From Methylobacterium sp. J-068 (GTDB lineage: Bacteria; Pseudomonadota; Alphaproteobacteria; Rhizobiales; Beijerinckiaceae), in NCBI RefSeq assembly GCF_022829445.1, contig NZ_JAKSXY010000061.1:1-64000 (forward strand): a stretch of DNA of 64,000 nt. The letters run 5' to 3'. Within the stretch, counting starts at the first letter, position 1. Each line of letters opens with the position of its first letter. Position numbers and translations under genes: made by a program. The notes below the pieces were generated by a model. That model was not told the DNA's origin. It worked only from the letters and a program-made list of their open reading frames with translations, and did no database searches. Shown here one piece after another: positions 42,342 through 50,014 of the stretch.

Positions 42342-42472
42342 GGCGCGGCCCGACCACCTTCATCTTGGTTCGGGCGATACTGACACAAACAGATTAAAGG
42401 GTTCTCAAGACATGACGGAACGCCGCGGAACTTGCGCTCCGTCGGAGCAGGACCCCGTCAGCGAAGGCCCCG

Positions 42473-42976
42473 TCAGCGCAGACGGGCCTGATGCTGCTGA
42501 ACGCCGACCGTGATCACGCGGGCGGCGCCCGCCTGCTCCGCGCCGGCCGGCGCGGCGCGGGTTTCCGACACCGGGGACCAGCGCCCGTCGCGCGCGCGGG
42601 ACAGGATGCGCGGACGCGCCGGCCTCGGCGCACGGGCGGCGGCGCGGGGGGCGTCGATGACGTAGACCGTGGGGGTGCCGACGGGTGCGCTGCGGATGCC
42701 CGCGACGGTCGGGACGCCGTAGGTGCCGTAGCCCCAGGCGCTCGGGACCAGCTCGGTCGGGCGGGGGACGCGGGTGAGGGGCGCGCCGATATAGTCGCCA
42801 TGCAGCAACGGTCCGGCGTAGCTGTCCGCGTACCCATAGGGAACAGCACCATAGGGCGCGGCCTGGCCATAGCCGCCGACCTGCGCCTGGGCGCCCGTCA
42901 CCCCGGCGAACCCGGCCGCGAGCCCCAGGCCCAGCAGGCCAAGCCTGCGAAACTGTGCTGTCAGGGACGAAACCAT
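42473..42976 (-). CDS. Secreted Gly/Tyr/Pro-rich protein of unknown function
   Basis: Not recognised. 167 aa with a signal peptide (LGLLGLGLAAGFAGVTGAQAQ) and a low-complexity mature part rich in G, Y, A and P (GGYGQAAPYGAVPYGYADSYAG). A more charged C-terminus follows (RPRILSRARDGRWSPVSETRAAPAG). The start ATG gives the proper signal peptide; the frame is open further upstream. A candidate EcfG-type promoter lies 37-61 bases before the ATG, suggesting stress induction (inference). Location is probably the periplasm or outer surface. Confidence 0.7.
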   Translation of the reverse strand: MVSSLTAQFRRLGLLGLGLAAGFAGVTGAQAQVGGYGQAAPYGAVPYGYADSYAGPLLHGDYIGAPLTRVPRPTELVPSAWGYGTYGVPTVAGIRSAPVGTPTVYVIDAPRAAARAPRPARPRILSRARDGRWSPVSETRAAPAGAEQAGAARVITVGVQQHQARLR

Positions 42977-43012
42977 GCGCCGCCGAACTCCTGTCCTGGC
43001 CGATCCTGCATG

Positions 43013-43037
43013 AACCGCCTCAGGACACCGTCGTTCC
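43013..43037 (-). promoter_or_regulatory. Candidate EcfG-type general-stress promoter
   Basis: On the minus strand GGAAC (43037-43033), 17-base spacer, GTT (43015-43013). This fits the alphaproteobacterial EcfG consensus GGAAC-N16/17-cGTT. The implied start of transcription is about 30 bases before the ATG of the secreted-protein gene at 42976. Confidence 0.45.
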
Positions 43038-43126
43038 AGAAATCGCGGCAATTGCCAGCGTCGAAGACTGCTTAGGGCGTCTCCGGTCGGAATGGGGGAC
43101 GATCCGGAACCGTCAGGGAATCGAAA

Positions 43127-43148
43127 AACCCCGCCTCTCGACGGGGTT
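43127..43148 (-). terminator. Rho-independent terminator of the 81-aa secreted-protein gene
   Basis: On the minus strand AACCCCG - loop - CGGGGTT followed by TTT. A 7-bp stem with a short T-run starting about 35 bases after the stop codon of the gene at 43182. Confidence 0.7.
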
Positions 43149-43181
43149 CGGCGGCGAAGACGGGGATGCGAGCGTTTCGCC

Positions 43182-43427
43182 TCAACGACAGGTCGTCACG
43201 CGGCGGACGATCCAGCCCTCGCCCTCGACCCAGAGGCGGCGGCGCGAACGGCTGCAATTGGCCGCGTCGTCCTCGGCCTCGGTGACGGCCGCCACGGGGG
43301 TGATCGCCGGGGCCTTACCCGGCTCCCGGTCGGGCAGGGACGGCGCGGCCGTGGCGCTCGCGAGGCCCGCACCGATCAGCAGGAGGGCGCCCGCGAGTGC
43401 GGATGCGGGCAGTCGGGTCGCTGTCAT
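43182..43427 (-). CDS. Small secreted protein (81 aa)
   Basis: Not recognised. Signal peptide LPASALAGALLLIGAGLASATAAPS, then about 55 residues ending in the Arg-rich NCSRSRRRLWVEGEGWIVRRVTTCR with two cysteines that could pair. ATG 43427 gives the signal peptide. A good terminator follows. It is one of several short exported proteins in this stretch. Confidence 0.7.
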   Translation of the reverse strand: MTATRLPASALAGALLLIGAGLASATAAPSLPDREPGKAPAITPVAAVTEAEDDAANCSRSRRRLWVEGEGWIVRRVTTCR

Positions 43428-43592
43428 CGAAAAGGTCTCGCTCGCACATCCGTCACCGGACATGCTCTCAACGTGTCGGGATGGTGCAACGCCGAGCGTC
43501 GCAGCTTGGACAGTTAAGTCGCGAGGGGCGAGAAGGGTTGCAGTCTAAGGCGACCGCGACATCGGAAAACCGCGATCGGCGCGCGCCGACAC

Positions 43593-43751
43593 TCAGGGCG
43601 CCGCCGTGACGCTGAGCATCGGCAAGGTCACGGCGACCTGCGTCACCGTCGGGTGCGGCGCCGCCCGGTCGGAGAGCATGAGGGCCCCGAGCCCGAGCAC
43701 GAGGCTGAAGGCGAGCAGGGACGTCTCGATGCCGCGATAGAACCCGTCCAT
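43593..43751 (-). CDS. Small single-pass membrane protein (52 aa)
   Basis: Translation MDGFYRGIETSLLAFSLVLG... shows one membrane helix (about residues 9-27) and a short outward tail ending in TAAP. GGGGAG sits six bases before the ATG, the same arrangement as at livK, which supports translation. Function unknown. Confidence 0.6.
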   Translation of the reverse strand: MDGFYRGIETSLLAFSLVLGLGALMLSDRAAPHPTVTQVAVTLPMLSVTAAP

Positions 43752-43850
43752 GCCACGCTCCCCGATGCGCCGATCCGAGGCTCGTCCCCGGCTCGCGCGA
43801 CCGATGATCGGCCCGGGAGTGTGAGGGAATCGTAACCGACGGCACGCTTT

Positions 43851-44201
43851 TCAGGCGCGGCCCAGGGCCACCATCCGGGCGAGGTCGGGCTCGGGCGGCT
43901 GCAGCAGGGCGGCGGCGAGGTTGGCCTCCAGCACGATGAGGTCGCAATCCGGGTCCGGCTCCCAGCCGCAGCGGCAGCCGTTCGGGCCCTCATGTGCCTG
44001 CGCCACCTGCCGGTAGAGCGCGCCGACCACCCGGGCCGCCACCTCCAGCGCCGACATGGCCGGCAGCGGCGCCCGGTGCAGGCTCTGCCAGAAGGCCCGG
44101 CGCAGGGCCTCGTCGAGATGTCCCTCCGGGGATTGGATCTCGGCGCAGGCGGGGCCGGCCTGCGGCGCGGCGGCGCTCATCCGGTCGTCGCGCCCGCTCA
44201 T
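43851..44201 (-). CDS. Hypothetical protein (116 aa)
   Basis: Not recognised. Soluble and largely helical. Contains CRCGWEPDPDCDLIVLEANLAAALLQPPEPDL, with three clustered cysteines (CxC...C) that could bind a metal. The start ATG overlaps the stop of the upstream small gene (ATGA), so the two are translationally coupled; an internal ATG at 44180 is possible. Confidence 0.65.
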   Translation of the reverse strand: MSGRDDRMSAAAPQAGPACAEIQSPEGHLDEALRRAFWQSLHRAPLPAMSALEVAARVVGALYRQVAQAHEGPNGCRCGWEPDPDCDLIVLEANLAAALLQPPEPDLARMVALGRA

Positions 44202-44380
44202 GCCCGCTCTCCCAGGCGCTCGCGCCAATGGGCCGGGACCAGGGACGGCTCCGCCTCGGGCACGCCCGCCAGCGCATCGATGAAGTCCGTGAGGCGGTGC
44301 AGGCGAAGGTCGAGGGAGGACCCATCCCACCAGGCGATCCGTGCGCAGCCGCGCAGCCAATCCAGCGTGCGTTCCATCAT
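44198..44380 (-). CDS. Hypothetical protein (about 60 aa)
   Basis: Not recognised. Short helical protein (MERTLDWLRGCARIAWWDGS...) ending WRERLGERA. Start is one of two adjacent ATGs (44380, 44377) after a GAGAGCGGA stretch. It overlaps the 116-aa gene by four bases, so the pair may work together. No domain visible. Confidence 0.6.
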   Translation of the reverse strand: MMERTLDWLRGCARIAWWDGSSLDLRLHRLTDFIDALAGVPEAEPSLVPAHWRERLGERA

Positions 44381-44596
44381 TCCGCTCTCTCGATCCGTCG
44401 CTTGGCCCCGTCCGGAGAGTTTTTGAAAGCTTATCCTGCCGTTGGCAAGCAATTCTCAAAACATTGGAACAGATGTAATCTCGACGTTCAGCGATGATCG
44501 ACAGTTCTGGATTTGGAAGAATTCCAGCCTCGCGGGAAAACATCAGGTCCGCGACCGGGTTATCACTGCCGCTCGGTCGGAGCAACGAGCCTCGCC

Positions 44597-45037
44597 TCAG
44601 GCGCGATAGGCCACCAGCACGGCCCCGGCCGCGATGAGGACGACGCCGATCCAGTTCGGAAGCGTCAGCGACTCGCCGAGCAGCCACGCGCCGAGAATCG
44701 CCACCAGGACCACGCTGAGCTTGTCGAGGGGCGCCACCCGCGCGGCGTCGCCGAGCGCCAGGGCCCGGAAGTAGCAGAGCCAGGAGGCTCCGGTCGCGAG
44801 CCCGGAGGCCACGAGGAACCCGACGCTGCGCCCCGAAAGCCCGGCGAGCCCCGCGGCCTGCCCGGAGGCGAACAGGATCGCGGCGGTGAGCGCGAGGATC
44901 ACCACGGTGCGCACGAAGGTCGCCACGTCCGGATTCACGCCCGCGACCCCGACCTTGGCCAGGATCGCCGTGAGCGCGGCGAACCCGGCCGAGAGCAGCG
45001 CCCAGAAGCGCCAGGATTGCAGCAGGGCGGTCAGCAT
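44597..45037 (-). CDS. EamA-type half transporter
   Basis: 146 aa, a single EamA (DMT superfamily) repeat with five membrane helices: WALLSAGFAALTAILAKVGVAGVNP at the start and GASWLCYFRALALGDAARVAPLDKLSVVLVAILGAWLLGESL in the middle. Full DMT transporters carry two such repeats, so this one would work as a dimer. Substrate unknown. It lies 10 bases after crcB on the same strand. Confidence 0.88.
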   Translation of the reverse strand: MLTALLQSWRFWALLSAGFAALTAILAKVGVAGVNPDVATFVRTVVILALTAAILFASGQAAGLAGLSGRSVGFLVASGLATGASWLCYFRALALGDAARVAPLDKLSVVLVAILGAWLLGESLTLPNWIGVVLIAAGAVLVAYRA

Positions 45038-45047
45038 CGCGGGGCGC

Positions 45048-45416
45048 TCACAGCACCATCCGCATCAGCATCAGGCCGAGGAGCAGGCCGGCAAGGCCCA
45101 GCACCACCGAGCCCAGGATGTAGATGAGGGCGGCCCCCACCTCGCCGCGCTCCAAGAGAAGGATGCCCTCGAGGGCGTAGGACGAGAAGGTGGTGAAGCC
45201 GCCGAGAATGCCGGTGGCGAGGAACAGCCGCAGGTGCTGGCTGCCGCCCCGCATGGTGTACCACCCGGCGAGCACGCCCATCAGGATCGACCCGAGGATG
45301 TTGATGCCCATGGTGCCGTAGGGAAAGGCCGTGCCGTAGCGCAGGGCCAGGAGCCCGACCCCGTGCCGCGCCATGCCGCCGAGGCCGGCGCCGAGGAAGA
45401 CGATGAGGAATCCCAT
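45048..45416 (-). CDS. crcB: Fluoride ion channel CrcB/Fluc
   Basis: 122 aa with four membrane helices, dual-topology fluoride exporter. Signatures GGMARHG, GTMGINILGSILMG and GGFTTFSSYALEG (pore Phe box) are intact. The start was set at MGFLIVFLGAGLGG. A fluoride riboswitch is often found before crcB. I did not recognise one in the upstream gap but cannot exclude it. Confidence 0.95.
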   Translation of the reverse strand: MGFLIVFLGAGLGGMARHGVGLLALRYGTAFPYGTMGINILGSILMGVLAGWYTMRGGSQHLRLFLATGILGGFTTFSSYALEGILLLERGEVGAALIYILGSVVLGLAGLLLGLMLMRMVL

Positions 45417-45892
45417 CCCGCTTTGATCTCCCTGCGCCCCGATGCCGGGGCCCGCTTCCCCGCCAGGATAGGGGTAAAGTCCGTTCGATTCACCGCGCGG
45501 GGACCCTTTACCCCCGAGGTCCACAGGCAGGCGCCGCCGCGGGCCAAGCCGACACCCCCCTGGACCGAAGGCATGATATGCGCCGCCGGGACCTCGCCTC
45601 GGTGCCGGGCGGCACCTCCCCCGTGTCCTGCGCGACGCGCCGCCCCCGGGGCCCCTTTCGAGACCGCGCCGGAGCGCGGATCGGGGATTTTTCGGAGAAC
45701 ATCACGATTTCGCAGGAAGTCGCGCCGCGGTTTATCTGGGATTAACCAAACTGAGGCTGAATCGGCATCGTTAAGGTTGATGTTTTCCTAACGGGCATCT
45801 TTCGTCGACTGGCATTCCGCTTAACCTTTCCTTGAGGTTTGCGAGGCCGGGACGGCGCCCGTGCGGGAACCGCGTATCCGAGTATCGCCCGC
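45417..45892. promoter_or_regulatory. 476-bp gap with promoters of crcB and the DUF2778 gene
   Basis: No gene seen. The half near the DUF2778 gene is AT-richer and contains several TTAA motifs. TTAA-N7-TTGA at 45821-45835 is one mismatch from the CtrA consensus TTAA-N7-TTAA, about 60 bases before the start codon. The half near crcB is GC-rich with no readable signal. Confidence 0.35.
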
Positions 45893-47011
45893 ATGAACCA
45901 CGCTTTGTTCCCGTCCGGCCGCCGCACGCGCCGCACCTCCCGCCCCCACGGGCGGGTGCTGCTCCAGACCTCGGCCGTCGCGCTGCTCTGCGCGCTCTTC
46001 CCGCGCCTCACCGCGCATGACGGGTCCATCCCCGACGCCCAGGCCGTCTCGGCCACGGCACGCGCCGCCGCACCTGGCCCCCATGCCTGGATGCTCGATC
46101 CGAGACCGGTGCTCGGCGCGGGCGCGGAAAGTCTCCTGAAGGGTGCGCCGCGCACCGCCGCCCTGGTGCCGCCGACCCCGCCGAGCGCGATGGCCCTCGC
46201 CGTGCCGCGCGTGCCGGCGCGGATCGCCCAGGCCACGCCGGTGCGGACAGCCGAAGCCACGCAGATGCGGATCGCTCAAGCCGCGCCGCAGACGATTCCC
46301 CTGCCCGTGCCGCGTCCGGCCGGCCTCGTGGCGCGGGCGGAGTCGCCGCGCCTCGCCCTGCGGGCGGCCCCGGCCCTGCGCTCCCTGGCGGCGCGGCGCA
46401 CGCAGACCGCGCGGGCGAACGACGCGGAGGCCGAGCGCTCGTTCTTCGACACGGTGTTCGGCGCGCGCGCCGAGCCCGAACCGGACGTCCCCGCCCCCCG
46501 GACGACCCTCGCCTACGCGGCGGTCGACCCCGGCCTCGATGCGGGTCCGCGCCGGGCGCTGGAGAGCAATCCGGGCGTGAGCGCGGGAACGGCCGTCTAC
46601 GACATCACCGCACGCACGGTGACGCTACCGAGCGGAGAACGGCTCGAGGCCCATTCCGGTCTCGGCGAGAGCATGGACAACCCGCGCCACGTCCACCGCC
46701 GCATGCGCGGCTCGACGCCGCCCGGCACCTACGACCTCACCGAGCGCGAGGCCCTGTTCCACGGAGTCCGGGCGATCCGCCTCAACCCGGTGGGCGGCAG
46801 CGCCGCGATCCATGGCCGCGACGGCATCCTGGCGCACACCTACATGCTCGGCCCGAGCGGCGCCTCGAACGGCTGCGTCTCGTTCCGGGACTACAGCCGC
46901 TTTCTCCAGGCCTTTCTTCGCGGAGAGGTCCGTCGCCTCGTCGTGGTGGGCGGACGCGGCGATGCCGGCCCGACCTTCGCGGAGCGCCTGTTCGGCCGCG
47001 CGACGCGCTGA
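45893..47011 (+). CDS. DUF2778 (Tlde1-like L,D-transpeptidase-fold) envelope protein
   Basis: 372 aa. N-terminal membrane or signal segment (VLLQTSAVALLCALFPRLTAHDG), a long Ala/Pro/Arg-rich linker (about 50-220), and a C-terminal DUF2778 domain. The domain has SGLGESMDNPRHVHRRMRGSTPPGTYDLTERE, the His in AAIHGRDGILAHTYM and the presumed nucleophile Cys in GPSGASNGCVSFRDYSRF. This His/Cys arrangement resembles L,D-transpeptidases and the Tlde1 effectors that act on peptidoglycan. No immunity gene or T6SS parts are nearby, so a housekeeping wall role is more likely. A strong terminator follows. Confidence 0.85.
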   Translation: MNHALFPSGRRTRRTSRPHGRVLLQTSAVALLCALFPRLTAHDGSIPDAQAVSATARAAAPGPHAWMLDPRPVLGAGAESLLKGAPRTAALVPPTPPSAMALAVPRVPARIAQATPVRTAEATQMRIAQAAPQTIPLPVPRPAGLVARAESPRLALRAAPALRSLAARRTQTARANDAEAERSFFDTVFGARAEPEPDVPAPRTTLAYAAVDPGLDAGPRRALESNPGVSAGTAVYDITARTVTLPSGERLEAHSGLGESMDNPRHVHRRMRGSTPPGTYDLTEREALFHGVRAIRLNPVGGSAAIHGRDGILAHTYMLGPSGASNGCVSFRDYSRFLQAFLRGEVRRLVVVGGRGDAGPTFAERLFGRATR

Positions 47012-47020
47012 AACGAGAAA

Positions 47021-47043
47021 CGGCGGGGCTCGATGCCCCGCCG
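47021..47043 (+). terminator. Hairpin after the DUF2778 gene
   Basis: CGGCGGGGC - TCGAT - GCCCCGCCG, a perfect 9-bp stem 10 bases after the stop codon. Followed by little T. Likely terminator. Confidence 0.65.
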
Positions 47044-47173
47044 TCCGAAGGTGTTGTGGTCGCCGTCGCGCGGGGCGCGCCGACAGATCCGATACCCGAC
47101 CTCGATGCGCAGGCCCCATCGAGGTCTGCCCGCGCGGCGGCGGGCGTCCGCCGAACCGCGATGAGACCGAGCC

Positions 47174-47272
47174 TCACAGGTTGATGATCGCCTGCGCCGA
47201 TCCGAGGATCGTGAAGATCATCCCGCCCGCGAAGGCGGCGATCATCGCGTAGGAAAAGCCCTTGAGCAGCAT
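47174..47272 (-). CDS. Very small single-pass membrane protein (32 aa)
   Basis: The reading frame gives MLLKGFSYAMIAAFAGG... ending in QAIINL, essentially one membrane helix. GGAGGGG lies nine bases before the ATG, a strong ribosome-binding site. It follows the 86-aa secreted-protein gene by 22 bases on the same strand, so they may share a message. Function unknown. Confidence 0.55.
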   Translation of the reverse strand: MLLKGFSYAMIAAFAGGMIFTILGSAQAIINL

Positions 47273-47294
47273 GGTGTCGGTCCCCTCCGTCCGA

Positions 47295-47555
47295 TCAGCA
47301 GCGGGTCCCGCCCGAAGTCTGGCCGTACTGCATCACGGGCCGGCTCTGCTGGTTGGCATTGCCCTCCGAGGCGGAGCTCGGCGCGCAGAAGCGGTCGTTG
47401 CGGATCGGCTCACCGTAGATCGAGCCCGTGGTGTCGACATCGATGCGCGCCCTCGGGGCGTCATAGCGGTCCAGGCCATACGCCATGGCGGACGAGAGCG
47501 GGGCGGCGCCCAGCACGAGGGCGGCGGCAACGGCGGCGATACGGTTCTTGATCAT
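47295..47555 (-). CDS. Small secreted protein (86 aa)
   Basis: Not recognised. Signal peptide NRIAAVAAALVLGAAPLSSAMAYG, then a polar mature part with DTTGSIYGEPIRNDRFCAPSSASEG and a C-terminal Cys (two cysteines in all). AAGGAA lies about ten bases before the ATG. DTTGSIY-type segments are frequent in small exported proteins of this group (from memory). Paired with the 32-aa membrane protein downstream. Confidence 0.65.
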   Translation of the reverse strand: MIKNRIAAVAAALVLGAAPLSSAMAYGLDRYDAPRARIDVDTTGSIYGEPIRNDRFCAPSSASEGNANQQSRPVMQYGQTSGGTRC

Positions 47556-47700
47556 GATGTTTGAGTTCCTTTTCCAGAACAGACCGAAATTCCGGTCCGT
47601 TTCTCTGTATGAACCCAATATAGGCGATCGATTTCATTCTGGACGTGTCGCGCCGCACCCGTCCACGCGGATTAAAGATTTTACTTCATCATATGAAAAA

Positions 47701-47724
47701 GCCGCGCGCTTGGGAGCGCGCGGC
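47701..47724 (-). terminator. Rho-independent terminator of the molybdenum hydroxylase operon
   Basis: On the minus strand GCCGCGCGCT - CCCA - AGCGCGCGGC followed by TTTTT. A perfect 10-bp stem with T5, beginning about 28 bases after the stop of the large subunit gene. The best intrinsic terminator in the window. Confidence 0.88.
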
Positions 47725-47751
47725 CATCTCTGGCAGATATCAAGCCGTGCT

Positions 47752-50004
47752 TCAGCCGATGATCTTGTCGATGGTGATCGGCAGGTCACGGATGCGCTTG
47801 CCCGTGGCGTGGAACACCGCGTTGGCCACCGCCGCCGCCGTGCCGACGATGCCGATCTCGCCGAGCCCCTTCACGCCCATCGGGTTGGCCTTGTCCTCCT
47901 CGTCGACGAAGATCACGTCGATGTCGTGGATGTCGGCATTCACGGGCACGTGGTACTCGCCGAGATTGTGGTTCATGAACCGGCCGATGGTGTGGTCGAG
48001 CATCGATTCCTCCTCGAGCGCGGAGCCGATGCCCATCACCACGCCGCCGAGGATCTGGCTGCGGGCCGTCTTGGTGTTGATGATCTTGCCCGCCGCGATC
48101 GCCGAGACGATCCGGGTGACGCGGACCACGCCGAGGTCCTCGTCGACCTTCACCTCGGCGAAGATCGCCGAGTGGGTGTAGCCGGCGAAGTCCTTGGCAT
48201 GGCCGGAATCCGGGCCGGCCGATCCGGTGGCCTCGATGGCGTCCATCCCGCCCGCCCGCATCACCTCCGTGATGGCGATGCCACGCGCGGGGTCGCCCGC
48301 GACCGAGATGCGCCCGTCCTTGAACACCGCGCGCTCGAAATCGACGTTGGCCAGGGGTGATTCGTCGAGCCCGCGCGCCAGGGTGAAGACCTGCGCGGCG
48401 ATCTCGCGGCACGCCCGCATCACCGCCGTGCCCGAGGAGGCCGCCGTCCACGAGCCGCCGGCGATCGGCGCGTCGGCGAGCTTCGAGTCGCCGAGCTTCG
48501 TCGTGACGTCCTCCATCGCCAAGCCGAGGGCATCGGCGGCGATCTGCGTCAGGATGGTGTAGGTGCCGGTGCCGATGTCGCCCGTCTGGTTGCCGACCAC
48601 GAGCTTGCCGTCGGCGGTGAGCCGCGCCTGGGCGCTCGATTGCTGCATCATCGCTTCCCAGATGCCGGTGGCCATGCCCCAGCCGACGAGTTCGCGGCCG
48701 TCGCGCATGGAGCGCGGCTCCGGGTTGCGGGCCGACCAGCCGAAGCGCTCGGCGCCCTCCGCATAGGCGGCGCGCAGGGATTTCGAGCTGAACGGCTTGT
48801 CCTGGGTGCGGTCCTTCTCGGCGTAGTTCCTGAGGCGCAGATCGATCGGGTCCTGCCCCGTCTCGTGGGCGAGTTCGTCCATCGCGACTTCGAGGGCGAA
48901 CACGCCCGTCACGGCGCCGGGCGCGCGCATGTCGGAGGGGGTGTAGGTGTCGATCTTGGCGAGGCGGTAGTCGAGGGCGACGTTCGGGCAATCGTAGAGG
49001 ATGGCCGACCAGTTCACGACGACCTCCTGGTAATCCTCGAAGCTCGAGGTGCCGGAGATCGCCTCGTGGCGGACGGACTTGAGTTCGCCGTCCGGCCCCG
49101 CGCCGAGGGCGACGGTCTGGCGCACGTCCGGGCGGTAGCCGAAGGTGAACATCTGGTCGCGGGTCAGGGTCACGCGCACCGAGCGCTCGAGTTCGCGCGC
49201 GGCCATCACGGCGAGGAAGAGCTGGTATTGCGGGCGCAGGCCCGAGCCGAAGCCGCCGCCGAGATAGGGGTTGAGGACGTGGACGTCGTCCTTCTTCATC
49301 CCGAACACGCCGGTGATGTAGCCCAGGCTGTTCGAGACGCCCTGGATCTTGTCGTAGACGGTGAGCTTGCCGTCGCCTTCCCAGACCACCGTGGAGGCGT
49401 GGGGCTCCATCGGGTTATGGTGCTCCACGGCCATGTGGTAGTGGTTGGTGAGCTGGACGGGAGCGGAGCGATAGGCCCCCTCGGCATCGCCCCAGGGCTC
49501 CGGCGGCGGCTTGATGCCCGAGCGCTTCTTCGGCGGCACGTAGGCCGCGTCCTCCAGGGTTCGCAGGTCGGTCGTCGGGACGTCGGCCTCGTAGGTGAGC
49601 CTGACCAGGGACGCGGCGTAGCGCGCCGTGTCGAAATCCTCCGCCACCACGAGCGCGACCGGCTGGCCGCTGTAATGCACCCTGTCGTCGTAGAGCGGCC
49701 GGAACGGCGAGCCGGGGGGCGCGACCTGATCCTGGTAATTGTAGTCGAGCCAGGCGGTGCGCGGCCGGTTCTCGTGCGTGAAGACCTTGAGGACGCCCGC
49801 CACCGCCTCGGCGGCCGCCGTGTCGATGGAGAGGATGCGCCCGCGCGCGATGCCGCCCGACACCACGTAGCCGTGGGTCAGGTCGGGGGCGGCGAACTCG
49901 CCGGCGTATTTCGCCTGGCCGGTGACCTTGGCGGGGCCGTCGACGCGGCTCTGCGCCGTGCCGACATAGGTGTCGCTGCCTGATGTGTTGATGCTGCTGG
50001 CCAT
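47752..50004 (-). CDS. Molybdopterin-binding large subunit of an aldehyde/xanthine-type oxidoreductase (PaoC-like)
   Basis: Catalytic Mo-MCD subunit of a xanthine-oxidase-family hydroxylase. 750 aa, near E. coli PaoC (732). N-terminal fold DGPAKVTGQAKYAGEFAAPDLTHGYVV; Mo-cofactor segments GGGFGSGLRPQYQLF and GDIGTGTYTILTQIAADALG; the catalytic Glu is expected in VKGLGEIGIVGTAAAVANAV near the C-terminus. The FAD and 2Fe-2S genes precede it (10-base gap, then a 4-base overlap), the PaoA-B-C order. No XdhC/PaoD-type Mo-cofactor insertion protein is in the window. The substrate, probably an aldehyde or N-heterocycle, is not readable. Confidence 0.9.
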   Translation of the reverse strand: MASSINTSGSDTYVGTAQSRVDGPAKVTGQAKYAGEFAAPDLTHGYVVSGGIARGRILSIDTAAAEAVAGVLKVFTHENRPRTAWLDYNYQDQVAPPGSPFRPLYDDRVHYSGQPVALVVAEDFDTARYAASLVRLTYEADVPTTDLRTLEDAAYVPPKKRSGIKPPPEPWGDAEGAYRSAPVQLTNHYHMAVEHHNPMEPHASTVVWEGDGKLTVYDKIQGVSNSLGYITGVFGMKKDDVHVLNPYLGGGFGSGLRPQYQLFLAVMAARELERSVRVTLTRDQMFTFGYRPDVRQTVALGAGPDGELKSVRHEAISGTSSFEDYQEVVVNWSAILYDCPNVALDYRLAKIDTYTPSDMRAPGAVTGVFALEVAMDELAHETGQDPIDLRLRNYAEKDRTQDKPFSSKSLRAAYAEGAERFGWSARNPEPRSMRDGRELVGWGMATGIWEAMMQQSSAQARLTADGKLVVGNQTGDIGTGTYTILTQIAADALGLAMEDVTTKLGDSKLADAPIAGGSWTAASSGTAVMRACREIAAQVFTLARGLDESPLANVDFERAVFKDGRISVAGDPARGIAITEVMRAGGMDAIEATGSAGPDSGHAKDFAGYTHSAIFAEVKVDEDLGVVRVTRIVSAIAAGKIINTKTARSQILGGVVMGIGSALEEESMLDHTIGRFMNHNLGEYHVPVNADIHDIDVIFVDEEDKANPMGVKGLGEIGIVGTAAAVANAVFHATGKRIRDLPITIDKIIG

Positions 50005-50014
50005 GGGGGTTCCT

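Noticed and set aside
45417..45600. Fluoride riboswitch before crcB
   Set aside because: I looked for the conserved pseudoknot pattern and did not find a convincing one by eye. A covariance-model search would be decisive.
45893..47011. DUF2778 protein as a T6SS toxin (Tlde1)
   Set aside because: No immunity gene, no Hcp/VgrG/PAAR marker and a signal segment fit a housekeeping envelope protein better.
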